Assembly (NCBI GenBank): GCA_900767025.1
Contig: CAAFXS010000063.1
Location: 1 to 41,919, forward strand
DNA length: 41,919 bases
From: Clostridia bacterium
GTDB taxonomy: Bacteria > Bacillota > Clostridia > Oscillospirales > Acutalibacteraceae
Direction of reading: 5' to 3'
In this document: in pieces, positions 33,866 through 41,716 of the stretch
Layout: each line of letters opens with the position of its first letter
Numbering within the stretch: the stretch's first letter is position 1
Notes under the pieces: model-generated
Told to the model about the DNA's origin: nothing
The model's database searches: none
What the model saw: only the letters and a program-made list of their open reading frames with translations
Translations under genes and position numbers: made by a program

Positions 33866-35245
33866 TTAAAACTTAATTTTTGATTCAATAAAGTCAACAA
33901 CCTCATCAATAGGTATTCTAACCTGCTCCATTGTGTCACGGTCACGAACGGTAACACATCCGTCCTCCTCTGACTCAAAGTCATAGGTAATGCAGTACGG
34001 TGTGCCGATTTCGTCCTGACGGCGATATCTTTTACCTATAGAGCCTGTTTCGTCAAAATCTGTCATAAAGTGCTTGCTGAGGCTGTCGCAAACCTCCCAA
34101 GCCTTGTCGGACAGCTTCTTTGAAAGAGGAAGCACTGCTGCTTTGTAAGGAGCAACGGCAGGGCTGAGATGAAGAACAACTCTTGTGTCGTTTTTCTCTG
34201 CGTCAATTACCTCTTCATCATATGCCTCGCAAAGAAGAGCAAGAACCGTTCTGTCAAGACCGTAGGTTGATTCAATGATATAAGGAATATACTTTTCATT
34301 AGTAACAGGGTCAAGATAATCCATTTTCTGACCGCTGTACTCCTGATGCCTTGTAAGGTCAAAATCGGTTCTGTTGTGAGTACCGTTGATTTCGCCCCAG
34401 CCAAACGGGAACAGGAACTCAATGTCACAGGCAGCCTTTGCATAGTGAGCAAGCTTTTCGTGGTCGTGATAACGAAGATGCTCCGGAGCAATGCCCAAAT
34501 CCTCAAAATACTTTCTGCCGTATTCCTTGAAATAATCGTAAAGCTCGGTATCGGTACCCTCCTTACAGAAGGTCTGGAACTCCATCTGCTCAAACTCAAT
34601 GGTTCTGAAGGTGAAGTTACCGGGTGTAATCTCATTTCTGAAAGCCTTACCGATTTGACCGATGCTGAAGGGCAGCTTTGCTCTCATAGTACGCTGAACA
34701 TTTACAAAGTTTACATACTCACCCTGAGCATTTTCGGGTCTTAAGTAAATAATGCTCTTGCTGTCATTTGTAACGCCCCTAAAGGTTTGGAACATAAGAT
34801 TAAATTCTCTAATGTCGGTAAAGTTATGCTTACCGCAGTTGGGACAGGGAATGCTGTGGTCCTTGATATACTGGAACATTTCCTCCTTTGTCATACCGTC
34901 TGCGTGTGCATCAGGGTCGAAATCGTCAATAAGATTATCGGCTCTGTGACGCATTTTGCACTCCTTACAGTCAAGAAGCGGGTCAGAGAAGGAAGCCACA
35001 TGACCGCTTGCCTCCCAAACTCTGGGATGCATAAGAATATCGGCATCAACCTCGTAGCTGTTCTTTCTTTCCTGGATAAATCTTTTTCTCCATGTGTCCT
35101 TAACATTATTCTTTAATCTTGCACCGAGTGGACCGTAATCCCAGGTGTTAGCAAGACCGCCGTAAATATCACTGCCCGGGAAAATAAAGCCCCTGCCCTT
35201 GCAAAGTGCAACTATTTTTTCCATAGTTTTTTCTGTATTATTCAT
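33866..35245 (-). CDS. glyS: Glycyl-tRNA synthetase, dimeric (eukaryote/archaea-like) type
   Basis: The 459-residue class II synthetase charges tRNA-Gly. The N-terminus has CKGRGFIFPGSDIYGGLANTWDYGPLG. A metal-binding-like insertion has CKECKMRH and CPNCGKHNF. Motif 2 contains FRNEITPGNFTFRTIEFEQMEF, and motif 3 contains STYGLDRTVLALL. The anticodon-binding domain ends it (about 350-459, with RYRRQDEIGTPYCITYDFESEEDG). The start at 35245 is fixed by GGAGG 9 nt upstream. No T-box fits in the short leader. Confidence 0.95.
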   Translation of the reverse strand: MNNTEKTMEKIVALCKGRGFIFPGSDIYGGLANTWDYGPLGARLKNNVKDTWRKRFIQERKNSYEVDADILMHPRVWEASGHVASFSDPLLDCKECKMRHRADNLIDDFDPDAHADGMTKEEMFQYIKDHSIPCPNCGKHNFTDIREFNLMFQTFRGVTNDSKSIIYLRPENAQGEYVNFVNVQRTMRAKLPFSIGQIGKAFRNEITPGNFTFRTIEFEQMEFQTFCKEGTDTELYDYFKEYGRKYFEDLGIAPEHLRYHDHEKLAHYAKAACDIEFLFPFGWGEINGTHNRTDFDLTRHQEYSGQKMDYLDPVTNEKYIPYIIESTYGLDRTVLALLCEAYDEEVIDAEKNDTRVVLHLSPAVAPYKAAVLPLSKKLSDKAWEVCDSLSKHFMTDFDETGSIGKRYRRQDEIGTPYCITYDFESEEDGCVTVRDRDTMEQVRIPIDEVVDFIESKIKF

Positions 35246-35281
35246 ATGATTAGTCCTCCGCAATCATTTTGCATTTCATAT

Positions 35282-35310
35282 ATTTTACTATGTTTTATAT
35301 AATAAGTCAA
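35282..35310 (-). promoter_or_regulatory. Promoter of glyS
   Basis: Minus-strand TTGACT (35305-35310), a 17-nt spacer and TAAAAT (35282-35287). glyS can therefore be expressed independently of hisF. Confidence 0.65.
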
Positions 35311-35315
35311 CCAAA

Positions 35316-36071
35316 TTAAAGCCTAACAGGGATATTCCTTGATTTAAGATATTTTTTAAGCTCGGGTACCGGCAGCTCGTTAAAATGAAACAGGCTTGCC
35401 GCCAAAACTGCGTCTGCCTTGCCTGCCGTAAAGGCATCGTAGAAATGCTCTGCCTTGCCTGCACCTCCTGATGCGATTACAGGAACTCCCACGCTTTCGC
35501 TGACTGCTCTTGTCAGCTCAATATCATAGCCTGTTTTCTGTCCATCACAGTCCATTGAGGTAAGGAGAATTTCTCCTGCTCCTCTTTCAACCGCCTGCTG
35601 TGCCCACTGAACTGCGTCAATGCCTGTGGGAATTCTACCACCGTTAAGGTAAACCTCCCAGCCGTTGCCGTTTCTCTTGGCGTCAATGGCACACACCACA
35701 CACTGTGAGCCGAATTTATATGCCGCCTCGTTAATCAAATCGGGATTTCTCACCGCCGCTGAGTTAACGGAAATTTTATCCGCTCCTGCTCTTAAAAGCT
35801 CCTTAAAATCGTCAACGGTTTTAATGCCTCCGCCAACGGTAAAGGGTATAAAAACAGTTTCGGCAACACGGCGCACAATGTCAATCATCGTGCTCCTGCC
35901 CTCGTGGGTAGCCGTTATATCAAGGAGCACAAGCTCGTCTGCGCCCTGGCGGTCATAGGCGGCGGCACATTCAACAGGGTCTCCTGCATCCCTTAAATCC
36001 ACGAAGGAAACACCCTTCACGACTCTGCCGTTTTTCACATCAAGACAGGGTATAATTCTTTTAGCATACAT
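35316..36071 (-). CDS. hisF: Imidazole glycerol phosphate synthase, cyclase subunit
   Basis: The 251-residue (beta/alpha)8 barrel has catalytic D11 (IIPCLDVKNGRVVKG) and D130 (VVCAIDAKRNG), phosphate-binding VGGGIKT and SGGAGKAEHF. It uses ammonia delivered by HisH to make imidazole glycerol phosphate and AICAR in histidine synthesis. It starts 3 nt after the hisH stop codon, so the heterodimer subunits are translated together. Confidence 0.96.
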   Translation of the reverse strand: MYAKRIIPCLDVKNGRVVKGVSFVDLRDAGDPVECAAAYDRQGADELVLLDITATHEGRSTMIDIVRRVAETVFIPFTVGGGIKTVDDFKELLRAGADKISVNSAAVRNPDLINEAAYKFGSQCVVCAIDAKRNGNGWEVYLNGGRIPTGIDAVQWAQQAVERGAGEILLTSMDCDGQKTGYDIELTRAVSESVGVPVIASGGAGKAEHFYDAFTAGKADAVLAASLFHFNELPVPELKKYLKSRNIPVRL

Positions 36072-36074
36072 AAA

Positions 36075-36683
36075 TCATCCCTCCGACTCAACAAAGTTTT
36101 TTAGCAGCTTAAGACCTGCGGTGCTGCTTTTTTCAGGATGAAACTGAACTGCCGCAAGCCTGCCCCTTTGCACTGCACATTCAATTTCCGTGCCGTACTG
36201 TGTAACCGCTGCAACGGTGTCCTCACCTGCACCCTTAAGATAGTAGGAATGAACAAAATAAAAATAGCTTTCGTCATCAAAACCGCTGAAAATCCCACCT
36301 GTCTGTTTAAGACTTACAGAATTCCAGCCTATGTGAGGAACCTTTAAACCGTCCGACTTTGGAATTGTGACGATTTTACCCGGAAGAATACCCAAGCCTC
36401 TAACGCCGGGGCTTTCCTCACTGCTTTCGAAAAGGAGCTGAAGTCCAAGGCAAATACCTAAAAACCGCTTTGTTTCAGCCGCCTCTTTTACAACCTCCAC
36501 AAGTCCCCTTTCCTCCATAGAAGCCATTGCGTCGGCAAAGGAGCCAACACCCGGCAAAATAATATGCGACGAGGAAAGGATTTTATCGCCGTCCTGGGTT
36601 ATTTCGCTTTCTGCGCCAAGGTAATCAAGAGCTTTTTTCACGCTTGAAAGATTACCCGCACCGTAATCAATAATCGCAATCAT
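36075..36683 (-). CDS. hisH: Imidazole glycerol phosphate synthase, glutaminase subunit
   Basis: The 202-residue class I glutamine amidotransferase has nucleophile C78 (LGICLGLQLLFESSEE) and H182/E184 in VQFHPEKSS. It starts MIAIIDYGAGNLSSVKKAL at 36683 behind ACGGAG; the frame is open 23 codons further back. It hydrolyses glutamine and channels ammonia to HisF. No other his genes are present in this window. Confidence 0.95.
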   Translation of the reverse strand: MIAIIDYGAGNLSSVKKALDYLGAESEITQDGDKILSSSHIILPGVGSFADAMASMEERGLVEVVKEAAETKRFLGICLGLQLLFESSEESPGVRGLGILPGKIVTIPKSDGLKVPHIGWNSVSLKQTGGIFSGFDDESYFYFVHSYYLKGAGEDTVAAVTQYGTEIECAVQRGRLAAVQFHPEKSSTAGLKLLKNFVESEG

Positions 36684-36711
36684 AATAATCTCCGTAATTT
36701 GTAATGAAAAT

Positions 36712-36740
36712 ATTTTATCACAAAAAATTATTGCTTTCAA
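36712..36740 (-). promoter_or_regulatory. Promoter of hisHF
   Basis: Minus-strand TTGAAA (36735-36740), a 17-nt spacer and TAAAAT (36712-36717), 29 nt before the hisH start. Confidence 0.6.
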
Positions 36741-36745
36741 TATCA

Positions 36746-36774
36746 TTGACAAACTAATTGCAAAATGATAAAAT
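36746..36774 (+). promoter_or_regulatory. tRNA-type promoter preceding the tRNA-Ser remnant
   Basis: TTGACA (36746-36751), a 17-nt spacer and TAAAAT (36769-36774) lie 11 nt before the first base of the tRNA-like remnant. No comparable promoter was seen directly before the intact tRNA-Ser. Confidence 0.7.
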
Positions 36775-36785
36775 TCTTATCATAC

Positions 36786-36826
36786 GGAGTGGTACCGAAG
36801 AGGTCATAACGGCACAGACTCGAAAT
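36786..36826 (+). pseudogene. 5' half of a tRNA-Ser (decayed)
   Basis: Forty-one bases align without gaps to the first 41 bases of the intact tRNA-Ser at 36986, with 35 identities. They include the D-arm, the anticodon-loop sequence CTCGAAA and the leading GGAG. After the anticodon loop the similarity stops, and no variable arm, T-arm or 3' acceptor strand is found. A hairpin AAAACCC/GGGTTTT follows downstream (about 36858-36881). It is probably a relic of an earlier integration or recombination event. Confidence 0.7.
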
Positions 36827-36985
36827 TTTACGGCGACTTGGTCGTTTCGTCCGCCGGAAAACCCCTAAATATAAGGGTTTTCAAAATCAAAAATCGAATA
36901 TTTTTCAGTGTTCTCTCCTGCTTTTCTCTCCAAAAATTTTTTGACCGAAATTTGACCGAAGAAAAAAGCGGATTGAAATACACAC
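36827..36985. other. Junk-like spacer between tRNA-Ser remnant and intact tRNA-Ser
   Basis: No gene is supported. It contains a tandem word TTTGACCGAA (about 36940-36961). On the minus strand this reads FGQISVKK, which resembles integrase C-terminal tails, though too short to claim. It may be scar sequence from a former element at this tRNA. Confidence 0.35.
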
Positions 36986-37074
36986 GGAGAGTTATCGAAG
37001 TGGTCATAACGGGACTGACTCGAAATCAGTTGTACCTCACGGTACCGTGGGTTCGAATCCCACACTCTCCGCCA
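36986..37074 (+). tRNA. tRNA-Ser (anticodon CGA)
   Basis: The class II cloverleaf is complete: acceptor GGAGAGT/ACTCTCC, anticodon stem ACTGA/TCAGT with loop CTCGAAA (anticodon CGA, reads UCG), long variable arm GTACCTCACGGTACC, T-arm GTGGGTTCGAATCCCAC, discriminator G and encoded CCA. It is the attachment site next to the integrase gene. Confidence 0.96.
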
Positions 37075-37077
37075 CCC

Positions 37078-37110
37078 AAAAGCCTGTAATCAAGCCGATT
37101 GCAGGCTTTT
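37078..37110. terminator. Terminator after tRNA-Ser and integrase
   Basis: AAAAGCCTGTAATC (37078-37091) pairs with GATTGCAGGCTTTT (37097-37110) with one mismatch and a following T-run. It serves the tRNA and possibly the convergent integrase. Confidence 0.85.
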
Positions 37111-37166
37111 TTCTTATGTCTTTTTCTAAAAACAAGTGGTCAGAGCATACCGCATTTTTTGCTCCC

Positions 37167-38372
37167 CTAAATTTGGGCTTCGCCATCCTCCCATCGGCTT
37201 CCAAAATCGCCGCTTTCGGGCAAAACAAGCCCTGTTTCCATTGCCTGTGCCGAGGTGATTTTAGAACTGTAATCAAGGTGCGCATAGATATTTGCCGTTG
37301 TGGTAAAATCACTGTGACCGAGCCACTCCTGTATGTGCTTCAGCGGTACGCCGTTTGCAAGCAGTAGACTCGCACAGCTATGCCGAAGATCGTGAAAGCG
37401 CATACGGCGCAGTCCGTGTTTTTCCAGGAATTTCGGAAAAGCACAGGTGAGATACTGCGCTCTCATACGCTCGCCCATTTCATCCACAAACACAAAGCCG
37501 TCGTATTTGTAGTTGTAACAGTTGCCGCAGATTTTCTTGTTCAGTTCCTGAGCCTCCTTGACCTGCATAAAGTAATCTCGGAAGCTGCCGATAAGCGGCA
37601 GGGTTCGTAAGCTTGATTTCGTCTTAGCCGACTGCTGTTCAATTTCCTTATGCTTTCCGTCAACAGAAACTGTCGTTACCGTGCGTTTGACCGAAATTGT
37701 ACCTCGGTCAAAGTCAATGGCATCCCATTTCAGTCCCAGCACCTCGCCACGGCGAAAGCCGTAAAAGGCGGCGACCAATACAGGAAGCTCCAGCCTTGTC
37801 CCTCGGAGCGCCTCGAACATTTTCTGCATTTCCTCTGCCGAAAGGAATACCGGCTGAAAGTCGTTCTTCTTCGGTCGGTCAACCTTGTCCGCCACATTCT
37901 GCAATAACATATCGGTCTTCACCGCATATTTGAGCGCCGAATGAATGACGGCGTGATAATGAATGACGGTGTTTGCCTTAACCTTTTTGAGTTGCTCGGA
38001 ATAAAACATCTGCAAATGCCTTGCTTCAAGCTCACGAAGCGTCAGCTTCTTTTTGCGAAAATATGGAGCGATAGGATTTTTAATCATTGCCGTATAAGAA
38101 CAGTAGGTTGCAACAGCCAACCGCCCTTTGGCGATTTCCAGCCATTCGAGAAGATAATCGGCAAACAGCATATCGCTGCTTAAATCGCCCACCTCCTCGG
38201 GAACTTCAAATTCCGCCCGCAACTTTGCAAGCTCGGCTTCGGCTTTGCGCTTGTTGCCCTTTTCGGGCAGTCCCAATGAAATCCATTTTGTTTTTCGTTT
38301 GCCCTCGGCGTTTTTGTAATTGAGCACGGCATAATAATTGCCGTGCTTTACGGATAAGTGTCCTGCTACCAT
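37167..38372 (-). CDS. int: Tyrosine recombinase / phage-type integrase
   Basis: The 401-residue integrase has an N-terminal arm-binding region (VAGHLSVKHGNYYAVLNYKN), a core-binding SAM-like domain (about 70-165) and a catalytic domain. Catalytic Arg is in YGFRRGEVLGLKW, His/Arg in RFHDLRHSCASLLL, the second His in EWLGHSDFTTT, and the Tyr nucleophile in ANIYAHLDY. It catalyses site-specific insertion and excision of the element. The start at 38372 has GGAGG 8 nt upstream; a longer frame to 38459 lacks one. Its gene ends 93 bp from the tRNA 3' end. Confidence 0.94.
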   Translation of the reverse strand: MVAGHLSVKHGNYYAVLNYKNAEGKRKTKWISLGLPEKGNKRKAEAELAKLRAEFEVPEEVGDLSSDMLFADYLLEWLEIAKGRLAVATYCSYTAMIKNPIAPYFRKKKLTLRELEARHLQMFYSEQLKKVKANTVIHYHAVIHSALKYAVKTDMLLQNVADKVDRPKKNDFQPVFLSAEEMQKMFEALRGTRLELPVLVAAFYGFRRGEVLGLKWDAIDFDRGTISVKRTVTTVSVDGKHKEIEQQSAKTKSSLRTLPLIGSFRDYFMQVKEAQELNKKICGNCYNYKYDGFVFVDEMGERMRAQYLTCAFPKFLEKHGLRRMRFHDLRHSCASLLLANGVPLKHIQEWLGHSDFTTTANIYAHLDYSSKITSAQAMETGLVLPESGDFGSRWEDGEAQI

Positions 38373-38479
38373 TTTTAATTCCTCCAGTAATTTTAATTTG
38401 CAGAACAGAACTCCAAACCGACGGGTACAGTATACCATCGGTTTGGGGGTTCTCTCCACTGTGCGATTTGTTTTGCCGT

Positions 38480-38497
38480 ATTCGTATCAATACGAAT
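38480..38497. promoter_or_regulatory. Short palindrome before the integrase gene
   Basis: ATTCGTA (38480-38486) and TACGAAT (38491-38497) flank TCAA. The site lies in the 124-nt gap upstream of the integrase and abuts the parB stop. It may be a regulator or excisionase site, or a weak terminator. Confidence 0.4.
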
Positions 38498-39411
38498 CAG
38501 CGTGCATCACGGTTTCGTTCTCTCTGCCGCTTTAACAGCTCCAAGCCCTTGATAATGTCCCGGCGCATTTGCTCGGCGGTATAACCTGCTGGAAAATACT
38601 TTTTCAAATCCTCACGCTTGAACTTTATCTGCTCCTGCTGATTCGGCTTTTCCTCCGACATCACCGCATAAATCATCTGATCATCCAGTACGCCCTCCTG
38701 CGACAGCTTTTTAAGCCGAATACTCTGTGCGTGGGACGGCGTGCAGTCGTTCAGCTCCATAGCGTCCAGCAATACCCGTTGTTCAGATTGCTCTAAGTAA
38801 GATATTTCCACCGCAGGGTTGAAAGCGATTTTATTATCGTCTACCATTGCGAGCAGTTCGGGAATTAAGTAAGTTAAGCGGATATAGCGTTGGATTTGAT
38901 TTCTACTTTCCCCAGCATCCAAAGCCACCCTTTCATCACTTCTTATAAGCCTCGTCCCAAGTTGGGACGAAGATACACCCTGATGTTTTATTGCTTCCAA
39001 CTTCATCTTAAATGCAAACGCCTTTTCGCTTGGCAAAACCGTTTCTCGTTGCAAATTGGCGTCCACCATTGCAATCACCGCTTCATCGTCGGACATCTCG
39101 CGGACAATAACGGGCATTGTTTCGATCCCGAGTTCCTGACACGCCGCAAGCCTTCTGTGCCCGGAGATAAGCTCGTAGCCGCCGTCGGGCAGAGGTCTGG
39201 CAAGTGCCGGAGTTATTGTGCCAACCTTGCGTATGCTTTCAATCATTCGCTCCATTTCTTCGTTATTCAATATCTTAAATGGGTGATTCTTAAAAGGGTG
39301 AAGCTCGTCAAGAGGTATGTTCTTTACACGCTCAAGCTTTGCATCGTCACGCATTTCCTGCGTGGTGAATAAATCGTCCAGCTTAGGTAAAGTAAAATCT
39401 GATTTTCTCAT
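38497..39411 (-). CDS. parB: ParB/RepB/Spo0J-family partition protein
   Basis: The 304-residue protein has an N-terminal ParB nuclease-like/CTPase domain: LDELHPFKNHPFKIL, then RKVGTITPALARPLPDGGYELISGHRRLAA with the family GHRR motif, and VIVREMSDDEAVIAMVDANLQRE. An HTH region (SSQLGTRLIRSDERVALDAGESRNQIQRYIRLTYL pattern, about 125-165) follows. No ParA partner is visible. Starting at 39411 (MRKSDFTLPK) is supported by GAGG 9 nt upstream. In integrative elements such proteins act in maintenance of the circular form or regulation; which applies here is not shown. Confidence 0.9.
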   Translation of the reverse strand: MRKSDFTLPKLDDLFTTQEMRDDAKLERVKNIPLDELHPFKNHPFKILNNEEMERMIESIRKVGTITPALARPLPDGGYELISGHRRLAACQELGIETMPVIVREMSDDEAVIAMVDANLQRETVLPSEKAFAFKMKLEAIKHQGVSSSQLGTRLIRSDERVALDAGESRNQIQRYIRLTYLIPELLAMVDDNKIAFNPAVEISYLEQSEQRVLLDAMELNDCTPSHAQSIRLKKLSQEGVLDDQMIYAVMSEEKPNQQEQIKFKREDLKKYFPAGYTAEQMRRDIIKGLELLKRQRERNRDAR

Positions 39412-39431
39412 TATCGTTTTCCTCTCTTTCG

Positions 39432-39770
39432 TTATTTCCATTTGAATTTGCTTTCGGCGGGGCGTAAAAAGGTCGCCTCAATATCCGCTTGAAAGCGGTG
39501 CCAGCGGTTGGCTTCGTTTCTTAACATCGGCACATCAATAAATCCCAGCGTATGCGCTTTGGCGGCAAGCTGATTGATGTTGTTGCCGATAGCGGACAAA
39601 TTCCGCATTGCTTCATAAAAACGCCCGTCCGGTTTTTCTCTCGGCTCGTAGCCTCGGATAAGCAATCGGATAACCGCCGTTTCAGTAAGTCCGGCAAGCT
39701 CTGCCTTGCGTTTTAGTTCTTCGGCGTCTTTTGGTGACAGCCAAAACTGTTTTTTGATTTTTTTGTTCAT
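39432..39770 (-). CDS. mobC: MobC-like relaxosome accessory protein
   Basis: The 112-residue protein has an N-terminal ribbon-helix-helix-type region (KKQFWLSPKDAEELKRKAELAGLTETAVIRLLIRG). The family-typical segment YEAMRNLSAIGNNINQLAAKAHTLG characterises bacterial mobilisation protein MobC. MobC helps relaxase bind and open DNA at oriT. No relaxase follows; parB is directly downstream by 20 nt. The structured intergenic region before its start is a natural place for oriT. Confidence 0.85.
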   Translation of the reverse strand: MNKKIKKQFWLSPKDAEELKRKAELAGLTETAVIRLLIRGYEPREKPDGRFYEAMRNLSAIGNNINQLAAKAHTLGFIDVPMLRNEANRWHRFQADIEATFLRPAESKFKWK

Positions 39771-39787
39771 AACCTTTCCTTTCTGCA

Positions 39788-39886
39788 AGAGGTTTTAGGA
39801 GACCTCCTAACAAGCTATTTACCCTTTTGCGACTTTTGGGAGTATAAAGGGTCTGCTTGCTAAAGATTGTGCAGACTAAAACCTCT
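39788..39886. other. Structured region, candidate oriT or mobC leader
   Basis: Nested inverted repeats fill the 127-nt gap upstream of mobC. An outer stem AGAGGTTTTAG (39788-39798)/CTAAAACCTCT (39876-39886) encloses TTAGGA/TCCTAA (about 39795-39810), ACCCTTT (39821-39827)/AAAGGGT (39846-39852) and GTCTGC (39851-39856)/GCAGAC (39871-39876). It lies between two MobC/RHH-type genes. Confidence 0.5.
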
Positions 39887-39897
39887 ACTTTGTTTTA

Positions 39898-40158
39898 TTA
39901 CTTAAGCAAATTTTCTATTGTGTTAATCCGATAGAGAATTTCGCTTTTTTCGAGTAAATCGAAATCCTTTTTTAGTTGCCTAACCAGCCGAAAAGCCTTG
40001 TAGATTTTCTCATCGGTTGCGGCTTTAACATCTTTGCCAAGCCCTAACCTTCGCAAATATTCCGACAGAGAAAGTCCGCAGTAAAATGCGTTTTCACTGA
40101 GCTTTTCTTTTTCGGCAGCGGTCACACGCACATTGATTCCGAGCGTTTTGCTTCGCAT
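39898..40158 (-). CDS. MobC/ribbon-helix-helix-like small protein
   Basis: The 86-residue protein begins MRSKTLGINVRVTAAEKEKL and continues NAFYCGLSLSEYLRRLGLGK, the same RHH layout seen at the N-terminus of MobC proteins. It has a helical, coiled-coil-like C-terminus (about 45-86). It lacks the later MobC segment found in the neighbouring 112-residue protein. It is probably a DNA-binding accessory factor of mobilisation or copy control. The start at 40158 has GGAGGAGGTG 6 nt upstream. Confidence 0.78.
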   Translation of the reverse strand: MRSKTLGINVRVTAAEKEKLSENAFYCGLSLSEYLRRLGLGKDVKAATDEKIYKAFRLVRQLKKDFDLLEKSEILYRINTIENLLK

Positions 40159-40215
40159 AATCTCACCTCCTCCCATAGTTTTGTGACGGCAATGACGGTT
40201 GTGACGGACTTTTTG

Positions 40216-41232
40216 CTATATAGTGAAATCGCTGTCATTTTCGTCACCGCCGTCATTTCGTATAAGCTTTATAAGCCTGCTTTTGCCTGTGCGTTTCGTG
40301 CGGTACTCAATGCCCACAGGCTCCAAAACCTCGCAGTAAAACTGACCTAAGTACTTTGTAACCACATTTGGCGTGGTTTCGTTCTCCTTCATTTCGGTAA
40401 GCAATTCGGTCGCCGTGCCTACCCATACGGCTCGGCTTTCCATAAAATCCACCACCCGAAAAAGGAATTTCGGCAGCTCCGCTTTGTGAATATCCTCGCT
40501 GTTCTTTCGCTCCACCAGTTCCCAAACGAGGTTGTTAAACTGCAAGGTCAACTCCTGATATTCCATATCACGACCGCTGACTAAAAGCGTGGCGGCGTTC
40601 GTGCTCCGCTTGCGCTTGAACACATAGTTGGTATCCGCCGCACCGATAATTCCCGTCGAGCCGCTGACTTCATTGAACGGATCGTCGCTGTCCTTCAGCT
40701 TTCGCAGGTGGTGAACGAGAAGAACGGCGATGTTGTATTCGTCGGCAATTTTCTTGACAGAAGAAATATCATCGTAATCGTTTCCGTACATTCCCGTCTT
40801 GCCGGCGCCGCCTTTGGTATCACGCACCTTTTGAAGCGTGTCGATAATCACAAGCTTTGTTTTCGGGTGGTCGCTTAAAAAATCGGTAATCTGTTCCTCC
40901 AGTCCGCCACCGATGAGTCCGCACATCACGGCAAAATACAGATTACTTGGCGCTGTGTCGGTCAGGTTATAGAGCCTGTCCTTTATGCGTCTCTGCGTGT
41001 CCTCAAGGCTTAAATACAACACATCGCATTGTTGTGTCGTCATTCCCCAAACGGGCAGTCCCTGCGCCACCTGAAGCCCCAGCCACAGCATAAGCCAGCT
41101 TTTGCCGATCTTGCTTGCACCGCTGATGACATTGACGCCTTGCGGAATAAGGTTGTCGACGATGAACATTGTTTTGCTCATCGGTGTGGATAACAGCGTT
41201 TCCGCATCCACGGTTTTCAGTTTGTTTCTCAT
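40216..41232 (-). CDS. RepA-like AAA (RecA/DnaB-fold) ATPase
   Basis: The 338-residue protein has Walker A ISGASKIGKSW (about 36-46), LYLSLEDTQRRIKDR, Walker B KLVIIDTLQKVRD and AVLLVHHLRK. This is the hexameric AAA_25/RepA helicase pattern of plasmids and integrative elements. A C-terminal winged-helix-like part follows (about 245-330). It probably supports replication of the excised element. The start has AAGGAAGA upstream. It ends 58 nt before the RHH gene. Confidence 0.88.
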   Translation of the reverse strand: MRNKLKTVDAETLLSTPMSKTMFIVDNLIPQGVNVISGASKIGKSWLMLWLGLQVAQGLPVWGMTTQQCDVLYLSLEDTQRRIKDRLYNLTDTAPSNLYFAVMCGLIGGGLEEQITDFLSDHPKTKLVIIDTLQKVRDTKGGAGKTGMYGNDYDDISSVKKIADEYNIAVLLVHHLRKLKDSDDPFNEVSGSTGIIGAADTNYVFKRKRSTNAATLLVSGRDMEYQELTLQFNNLVWELVERKNSEDIHKAELPKFLFRVVDFMESRAVWVGTATELLTEMKENETTPNVVTKYLGQFYCEVLEPVGIEYRTKRTGKSRLIKLIRNDGGDENDSDFTI

Positions 41233-41273
41233 AAATAAAATCTTCCTTTCGTTTTTGTGTGGACAGTTAGAAA

Positions 41274-41322
41274 GCCGAAATCGGGGGTTTTAGTATATTT
41301 ACCCTTTAAGCCCCGATTCGGC
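41274..41322. promoter_or_regulatory. Inverted repeat upstream of the RepA-like gene
   Basis: GCCGAAATCGGGG and CCCCGATTCGGC flank a 24-nt centre that contains TATTTACCCTTT (41296-41307). The same 12-mer occurs at 39816-39827 in the oriT-like region. It may be a shared protein-binding box. Confidence 0.45.
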
Positions 41323-41323
41323 T

Positions 41324-41347
41324 AAAAAAAGCCCTTGTAAACAGGGC
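41324..41347 (-). terminator. Terminator after the Cys-rich VLP-type gene
   Basis: On the minus strand GCCCTG (41342-41347)/CAAGGGC (41331-41337) forms a stem followed by seven T residues (41324-41330), 13 nt after the stop codon. Confidence 0.8.
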
Positions 41348-41359
41348 GTTTCCGCGCCC

Positions 41360-41716
41360 CTAACTGTCCGCTCGGCGCTTTCTTGCGCTCGCGTTTTTCT
41401 GCTTTCGGTGAACCTCTCGGCTGCAAGCCGGGCAGTATTTTTGTCGGTTGGAATTGGGCACAAAAGCCGCTTTGCACTCGGCGCAATGATAAGTACGTTG
41501 TCTGAAAATCTCTGCATACAGTTCCTTGTCGGCGGGCAAAACCGCATTACGAAAATACTTGCATATCAGGGAAAGCGAAATCATCTGCACGCAAACACAC
41601 CCGTCTCCCTCGTCCAACGGCAGACAGTTGCCGTTATCGTAATTGGCACAAAGCCTGCGAATCAGGCGGTTACAGCGTGTCCTCTGTGACGGGGTAAGCT
41701 CTATTCTGTCAGGCAC
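41360..41716 (-). CDS. Cysteine-rich VLP-type protein of integrative elements
   Basis: The 118-residue protein has many conserved cysteines: RRLCANYDNGNCLPLDEGDGCVCVQ, ISLSLICKYFRNAVLPADKEL, then a zinc-ribbon-like CAECKAAFVPNSNRQKYCPAC and a basic tail. This matches the small cysteine-rich VLP-domain proteins common on Tn1549-like elements; their function is unknown. The start is a GTG at 41716 that overlaps the stop of the upstream HTH gene by 8 nt, indicating translational coupling. Confidence 0.8.
   Translation of the reverse strand: MPDRIELTPSQRTRCNRLIRRLCANYDNGNCLPLDEGDGCVCVQMISLSLICKYFRNAVLPADKELYAEIFRQRTYHCAECKAAFVPNSNRQKYCPACSREVHRKQKNASARKRRADS

Noticed and set aside
35246..35310. 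Possible T-box riboswitch upstream of glyS
   Set aside because: The space between hisF and glyS is only about 70 nt and contains a plain promoter. No specifier hairpin or T-box sequence fits.
35316..36683. hisH-hisF without the rest of the histidine operon
   Set aside because: Split his genes are common in Clostridia; nothing in the sequence suggests a special role.
36838..37089. Open frame spanning the tRNA-Ser region
   Set aside because: It runs through the tRNA gene and has no ribosome binding site or recognisable product.
38890..39372. 160-codon plus-strand frame opposite parB
   Set aside because: It is the antisense shadow of a clear ParB coding sequence and has no family resemblance.
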